From Streptomyces sp. AC550_RSS872 (lineage in GTDB: Bacteria; Actinomycetota; Actinomycetes; Streptomycetales; Streptomycetaceae): a stretch of DNA of 64,000 bases. Under the pieces are notes generated by a model. The model was not told the origin of the DNA, did not search any database, and saw only the letters and a list, made by a program, of their open reading frames with translations. Location of the stretch: positions 1 to 64,000 of the forward strand of contig NZ_JAGMUL010000037.1 of NCBI RefSeq assembly GCF_019049285.1. The letters are read 5' to 3'. Below are positions 60,266 to 64,000 of the stretch, in pieces (positions within the stretch are counted from its first letter, which is position 1; each line of letters begins with the position of its first letter). The translations under genes were made by a program, and so were the position numbers.

Positions 60266-61528
60266 ATGCGCGGGCCGGGCACGTGGTGGCGGGGGAAGAG
60301 CACCCCGGCGAAGGTGGAGACGTACACGCGGGGGTCGTTCCACTTCTTCGCGGTGATGGAGGTCGCCGGGGCCGGGTTGTCGGTCATCAGCCAGCGGGAC
60401 AGCGGGCCGGTGGCCTGGCTGATGCTCCTGGTGTGCGCGCACGCGGCGACCTGCGCCCTGACCGTGTCACCTTCGGTGGACTGGGTGTGCGGTCGGCGCG
60501 AGCAGCCCGTTCGGATGCTGTGGACGCTCGGCGCCGCCACCGCGGTGGTCGCCGTCACGGCTCTCGGTGTCGTCGAGTACGGGCCGAAGGGTGACGACGT
60601 CGACTCCGCGGCGGCCAGCCTCTTCACCACCGTCATGGTCTTCGGGGTGGGCATCATGGCGCTCGGTGTGCACGGGCGCAGGCGCGTGTACGCCCTGATC
60701 GCGGGCTTCGCCGCGGGTGCCGGGCTCGTCGTGCTCGTGATGAGCGGGTCCGCTCTCGCCGGACTGGTCATCGCGCTGCTCATGCTGGTCTGCTGTGGGT
60801 TTCTCGCCTTCACGGCTGTCTTCTCCGTCTGGCTGCTCAAAGCCGTCTACGAACTCGACGAGGCCCGCGAGACCCGAGCCCGGCTCGCCGTCGCCGAGGA
60901 GCGGCTGCGGTTCGGGCGGGATCTGCATGACGTGATGGGGCGGAATCTGGCGGTCATCGCGTTGAAGAGCGAACTCGCGGTGCAGCTCGCGCGGCGCGGG
61001 CGGCCCGAGGCCGTGGAGCAGATGATCGAGGTGCAGCGCATCGCGCAGGAGTCGCAGCGCGAGGTGCGGGATGTCGTACGGGGGTACCGGGAGGCCGATC
61101 TGGGGGTCGAACTCGCGGGTGCGCAGGGGGTTTTGACCGCGGCCGGGATCGAGTGCGAGGTGACCGGGGAGGCGGCCGGGCTGCCCGTCGAGGTGCAGTC
61201 GGCACTGGCCTGGGTGGTGCGGGAGGCGACCACCAATGTGCTGCGCCACGGGGATGCCGAGCGGTGCGCGGTGGGAGTGCGGGTGAGAGAGGGGCGCGTG
61301 GTGTTGACGGTGGAGAACGACGGGGCGGCCGCGGCCTCCGACGAGGGCGAGGGCTCCGGCGGGAGCGGGGACTCCGGCAGACGTGGCGGCTCCGGGCTCG
61401 CCGGGCTGCGGGAGCGGCTGGCCGCGGTGGAGGGCACCCTGGAGGCCGGCCGCGCCGGCGAGGGAGTGTTCCGGCTGGTGGCGGAGGTGCCGTTGGCGGG
61501 AGCGGGCGTGCGGGAGGCCGCCGTATGA
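60266..61528 (+). CDS. Sensor histidine kinase (HisKA_3, DesK-like)
   Basis: 420 residues from ATG 60266 after GGGGGAG. Five or six membrane helices fill residues about 25–195 with no large outer sensor loop, so the signal is probably in the membrane. The phospho-accepting H221 is in 'RFGRDLHDVMGRNLAVI'. The ATPase domain has 'VREATTNVLRHG' (N box) and 'GSGLAGLRERL' (G box), with an unusual Ser/Gly/Glu-rich insert between. It starts 20 bases after the permease gene. Confidence 0.92.
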   Translation: MRGPGTWWRGKSTPAKVETYTRGSFHFFAVMEVAGAGLSVISQRDSGPVAWLMLLVCAHAATCALTVSPSVDWVCGRREQPVRMLWTLGAATAVVAVTALGVVEYGPKGDDVDSAAASLFTTVMVFGVGIMALGVHGRRRVYALIAGFAAGAGLVVLVMSGSALAGLVIALLMLVCCGFLAFTAVFSVWLLKAVYELDEARETRARLAVAEERLRFGRDLHDVMGRNLAVIALKSELAVQLARRGRPEAVEQMIEVQRIAQESQREVRDVVRGYREADLGVELAGAQGVLTAAGIECEVTGEAAGLPVEVQSALAWVVREATTNVLRHGDAERCAVGVRVREGRVVLTVENDGAAAASDEGEGSGGSGDSGRRGGSGLAGLRERLAAVEGTLEAGRAGEGVFRLVAEVPLAGAGVREAAV

Positions 61529-62151
61529 GCGGCCGCATCACCGGGCCCGTGCGGCTGCTGCTCGCCGACGACGAGCATCTGATACGGGGCGCGCTCGCCA
61601 CGCTGCTGTCCCTGGAGGAAGACCTGGTGATCGTCGCCGAGGCGGCCAGCGGGCCGGAGGCGCTGGCGATGGCACGGGCCCACGAACCCGACGTCGCCGT
61701 ACTGGATCTTCAGATGCCCGGAGCGGACGGTGTGAAGGTCGCCACATCCCTGCGGGCCGAACTGCCCGGCTGCCGGGTGCTGATCGTGACCAGCCATGGG
61801 CGGCCCGGGCATCTGAAGCGGGCCCTTGAGGCGGGTGTGCGCGGGTTCGTCCCGAAGACCGTCAGCGCGCAGCGGCTCGGCGAGATCATCCGAACCGTGC
61901 ACGCCGGAAACCGCTACGTCGACCCGGAGTTGGCCGCCGACGCCATCGCCGCCGGGGACTCGCCGCTGACCGCGCGGGAGGCCGAGGTGCTGGAACTCGC
62001 CGCCGACGGGGCGCCCGTCGCGGAGATCGCGGAGCGGGCCGCGCTGTCGCAGGGGACCGTGCGCAACTATCTGTCCTCGGCCGTCTCCAAGCTCGGGGCG
62101 GAGAACCGGCACGCGGCGGTGCGGCTCGCGCGGCAGCGGGGTTGGGTATAG
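61525..62151 (+). CDS. NarL/LuxR-type response regulator
   Basis: 208 residues from ATG 61525, overlapping the kinase gene by 4 bases. The receiver domain has D15/D16 in 'LLLADDEHLI', the phospho-accepting D61 in 'AVLDLQMPG' and the Lys in 'GFVPKTVS'. The LuxR-type HTH follows: 'LTAREAEVLELAADGAPVAE', 'AALSQGTVRNYLSSAVSKLG'. It probably controls the transporter genes in the same operon. Confidence 0.94.
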   Translation: MSGRITGPVRLLLADDEHLIRGALATLLSLEEDLVIVAEAASGPEALAMARAHEPDVAVLDLQMPGADGVKVATSLRAELPGCRVLIVTSHGRPGHLKRALEAGVRGFVPKTVSAQRLGEIIRTVHAGNRYVDPELAADAIAAGDSPLTAREAEVLELAADGAPVAEIAERAALSQGTVRNYLSSAVSKLGAENRHAAVRLARQRGWV

Positions 62152-62174
62152 TTGCTCTCGCGCCACGGCGCACT

Positions 62175-62250
62175 GCGGACGTAGCTCAGTTGGTAGAGCG
62201 CAACCTTGCCAAGGTTGAGGTCGCGAGTTCGAGCCTCGTCGTCCGCTCCA
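62175..62250 (+). tRNA. tRNA-Gly (GCC), copy 2
   Basis: Identical to 58305–58380, including encoded CCA. It lies 23 bases after the response regulator stop. Confidence 0.95.
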
Positions 62251-62254
62251 GATC

Positions 62255-62281
62255 AAGGCCCCGGTCATCGACCGGGGCCTT
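62255..62281. terminator. Terminator after tRNA-Gly copy 2
   Basis: AAGGCCCCGGTC pairs perfectly with GACCGGGGCCTT over a 3-base loop, between the tRNA and the convergent purC. Confidence 0.85.
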
Positions 62282-62292
62282 TGTCATGCGGG

Positions 62293-63192
62293 TCAGCTCC
62301 AGCTCGTGCCCGTCAGGCGCTCGTACGCCTCCACGTACTTCGCCCGGGTCGCGTCCACGACGTCCTGCGGCAGCGGCGGCGGAGGCTGCTCGCTCTTGCG
62401 GTCCCAGCCGGAGGCCGGCGAGGTCAGCCAGTCACGCACGAACTGCTTGTCGTACGACGGCTGCGCGCGGCCCGGCTGCCACTGGTCGGCCGGCCAGAAG
62501 CGGGAGGAGTCCGGGGTGAGGACCTCGTCGGCGATGACCAGGGTCTCCCCCTCGAAGCCGAACTCGAACTTGGTGTCCGCGAGGATGATGCCGCGCTCGC
62601 GGGCGATGTCCCGGCCACGGGCGTAGACGGCGAGGGTCGCCTGGCGCAGCCGCGCGGCGGTGTCGGGGCCGACCTGGCGGGCGACCTCCTCGTAGGAGAC
62701 GTTCTCGTCGTGCTCGCCGACCGCGGCCTTGGTGGCCGGGGTGAAGATCGGGGCGGGCAGCTCGCTGCCGTCGACGAGGCCCCCGGGGAGGGCGAGGCCG
62801 CAGACGGTACGGGACTCGTTGTACTCGACCAGGCCGGAGCCGGTGAGGTAACCGCGGGCCACGGCCTCCACGGGGACCATCTGGAGCGACTTGCACACGA
62901 GGGTGCGGCCCGCCCAGTCGGCGGGGGCGCCGGCCGGCACGTCGGTGCTCAGCACGTGGTTGGGGACCAGGTCGGCGAGCTGGTCGAACCACCACAGGGA
63001 GAGCTGGGTGAGGATGCGGCCCTTGTCGGGGATCTCGGTCGGCAGCACCCAGTCATAGGCGGACATACGGTCGCTGGCGACCATCACGAGGTCGCCCGCC
63101 TCGTTCTGGTACAGCTCGCGCACCTTGCCGGTGTGCAGGTGCACCAAGCCCGGAACCTGGATCGGCTCGGGCTTTTCTACGAATCCGGACAC
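62293..63192 (-). CDS. purC: SAICAR synthetase
   Basis: 299 residues from GTG 63192. It joins aspartate to CAIR with ATP, step eight of purine synthesis. Motifs: 'HLHTGKVRELYQ', 'VASDRMSAYDWVLP', 'ARGYLTGSGLVEYN' and 'LADTKFEFGFEG'. Length is that of the eukaryote/actinobacterial-type enzyme. It is separated from the other pur genes by the ABC/two-component operon and tRNA genes. Confidence 0.95.
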   Translation of the reverse strand: MSGFVEKPEPIQVPGLVHLHTGKVRELYQNEAGDLVMVASDRMSAYDWVLPTEIPDKGRILTQLSLWWFDQLADLVPNHVLSTDVPAGAPADWAGRTLVCKSLQMVPVEAVARGYLTGSGLVEYNESRTVCGLALPGGLVDGSELPAPIFTPATKAAVGEHDENVSYEEVARQVGPDTAARLRQATLAVYARGRDIARERGIILADTKFEFGFEGETLVIADEVLTPDSSRFWPADQWQPGRAQPSYDKQFVRDWLTSPASGWDRKSEQPPPPLPQDVVDATRAKYVEAYERLTGTSWS

Positions 63193-63285
63193 GGTTCCTC
63201 CCCGTGGTTCTGTCCAACGGGTCGATTGTCCCGTATAGGCCGCTGACCTTGGACTGGGGGTGTGCTGAGGGTGTGCTGGGTGAGC

Positions 63286-64000
63286 TCAGTCACGTTTGCA
63301 GATGCGGTCCAGGAGGTTGGCCGTGGCGCGCTGGACGCGGGCGTCGACGTGGCCCGGGCGGTCCAGTGCCGGAGACCAGGCGAACGTGCCGGACGCGAAG
63401 ACCAGGGCGCCGGAGGGGGCGCGGTAGAGGGACATCTCCTGGTGACGGAGGACGCCCTCCTTGTCCGGGTACGGGGAGTGCGCGAGCAGGATGCGCTCCT
63501 CGTGGTCCGGGAGCGGGGTGCGCGGGAAGTAACGGTCGGCCTCGCCCGCGACCAGACCCTCGATCTCGTCGCCCTCGTGGGCGCCGGTCGCCTCCCACAG
63601 CCAGTGGTCGGCGTTGCGGACGATCAGGGGGTGCGGCTCGGGGACCTGGCCCGCGTACTGGATGCCGATCACCTCCTGCTCGGGGCGGTCGATCTCGCGC
63701 CAGAGCACGGAGCGGCCCGGGCCCTGGCGCTTGCGGCAGGTCATCAGACGGTCGGGGACGCCGGACGGGGACGGGCCCAACTCGACCTGCCAGTACATGG
63801 AGTTGGCGGAGAGGAAGACCAGGGAGGTGCCGTTCTCGCGGGCGAGCTCGACCGTGCGGCGCATGTTCGACGACCAGTACTCGTCGTGGCCGGGGAAGAC
63901 CAGGCCGCGGTAGCGGGTGGGGTCGACATGGCCGCCGTGCAGGTCGCGGGCGTCGGCGTAGGCGATGTCGTAGCCGTAACGCTCGGCCCATCGGATGAAG
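63286..64000 (-). CDS. N,N-dimethylformamidase large-subunit-like protein (3' part)
   Basis: Only the last about 238 residues are inside the window; the start lies right of 64000. The in-frame sequence runs without a stop from the edge: 'ERYGYDIAYADARDLHGGHV', 'GLVFPGHDEYWSSNMRRTVE', 'LVFLSANSMYWQVELGP'. These match the C-terminal domain of N,N-dimethylformamidase beta subunits, which hydrolyse small amides. Many actinobacterial homologues have unknown substrates, so amidase function is tentative. It ends 93 bp before purC on the same strand. Confidence 0.8.
   Translation of the reverse strand, partial: FIRWAERYGYDIAYADARDLHGGHVDPTRYRGLVFPGHDEYWSSNMRRTVELARENGTSLVFLSANSMYWQVELGPSPSGVPDRLMTCRKRQGPGRSVLWREIDRPEQEVIGIQYAGQVPEPHPLIVRNADHWLWEATGAHEGDEIEGLVAGEADRYFPRTPLPDHEERILLAHSPYPDKEGVLRHQEMSLYRAPSGALVFASGTFAWSPALDRPGHVDARVQRATANLLDRICKRD

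Overview
The window is chromosomal DNA from a Streptomyces. Base composition is very GC-rich, codons end almost always in G or C, and TTA codons are nearly absent. The order bldC – unknown gene – vdh – DUF3073 gene – purM – purF, then purL/purQ/purS, an Lsr2-type gene and purC, is the arrangement I remember from the S. coelicolor core chromosome (around SCO4070–SCO4115). That synteny is recalled, not searched. No replication origin, integrase, transposase or CRISPR array was seen.

Left core segment (about 1–18.6 kb): an asparagine-synthase/lasso-cyclase-like protein diverges from a sporulation-type regulator. Then come L-2-hydroxyglutarate oxidase (lhgO), tRNA guanine-N7 methyltransferase (trmB), a PrsW-like membrane protease, an aldo/keto reductase, an M23 cell-wall peptidase behind a probable cyclic-di-AMP (ydaO-type) riboswitch, a SpoIIE-type phosphatase and initiator tRNA-fMet. 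A small flavin-precursor locus follows: a reductase–deaminase fusion, a MarR regulator and GTP cyclohydrolase II, with three copies of a shared palindrome beside the MarR and ribA genes. A large secreted subtilase closes the segment. Multi-hairpin intergenic repeats punctuate it at 1–215, about 6.05–6.26 kb and 8.59–8.73 kb.

Accessory segment (about 18.8–30.1 kb, ending at tRNA-Lys): small hypothetical genes, one intact and one frameshifted DUF5994-like gene, a LysR regulator diverging from a D-amino-acid-oxidase-like gene that overlaps a membrane-protein gene, short tandem repeats, a truncated RelA/SpoT homologue whose hydrolase site is destroyed, a winged-helix-type pseudogene with two in-frame stops, a serine-rich small protein and an NB-ARC/TPR regulator. 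It looks like an old, decaying variable region.

Middle core segment (30.4–44.2 kb): a large secreted FG-GAP protein, a DEAD-box RNA helicase with an RGG-like repeated tail, a lipoprotein, a small zincin, a membrane metallophosphoesterase, a tRNA-Glu/Asp/Phe cluster, the HrpA helicase, and a second tRNA-Asp followed by a degenerate copy of itself and of its terminator.

Right core segment (44.6–64 kb): the developmental regulator bldC, valine dehydrogenase, and purine biosynthesis genes purM, purF, purL, purQ, purS and purC. purS-purQ-purL overlap by 4 bases each. Interspersed are a META-domain lipoprotein, an ArsR-like/M23/mycothiol-enzyme operon, an Lsr2-like nucleoid protein, three tRNA-Gly genes and an ABC-transporter/two-component operon lying between two identical tRNA-Gly(GCC) genes. 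The last gene (N,N-dimethylformamidase-like) runs off the right edge.
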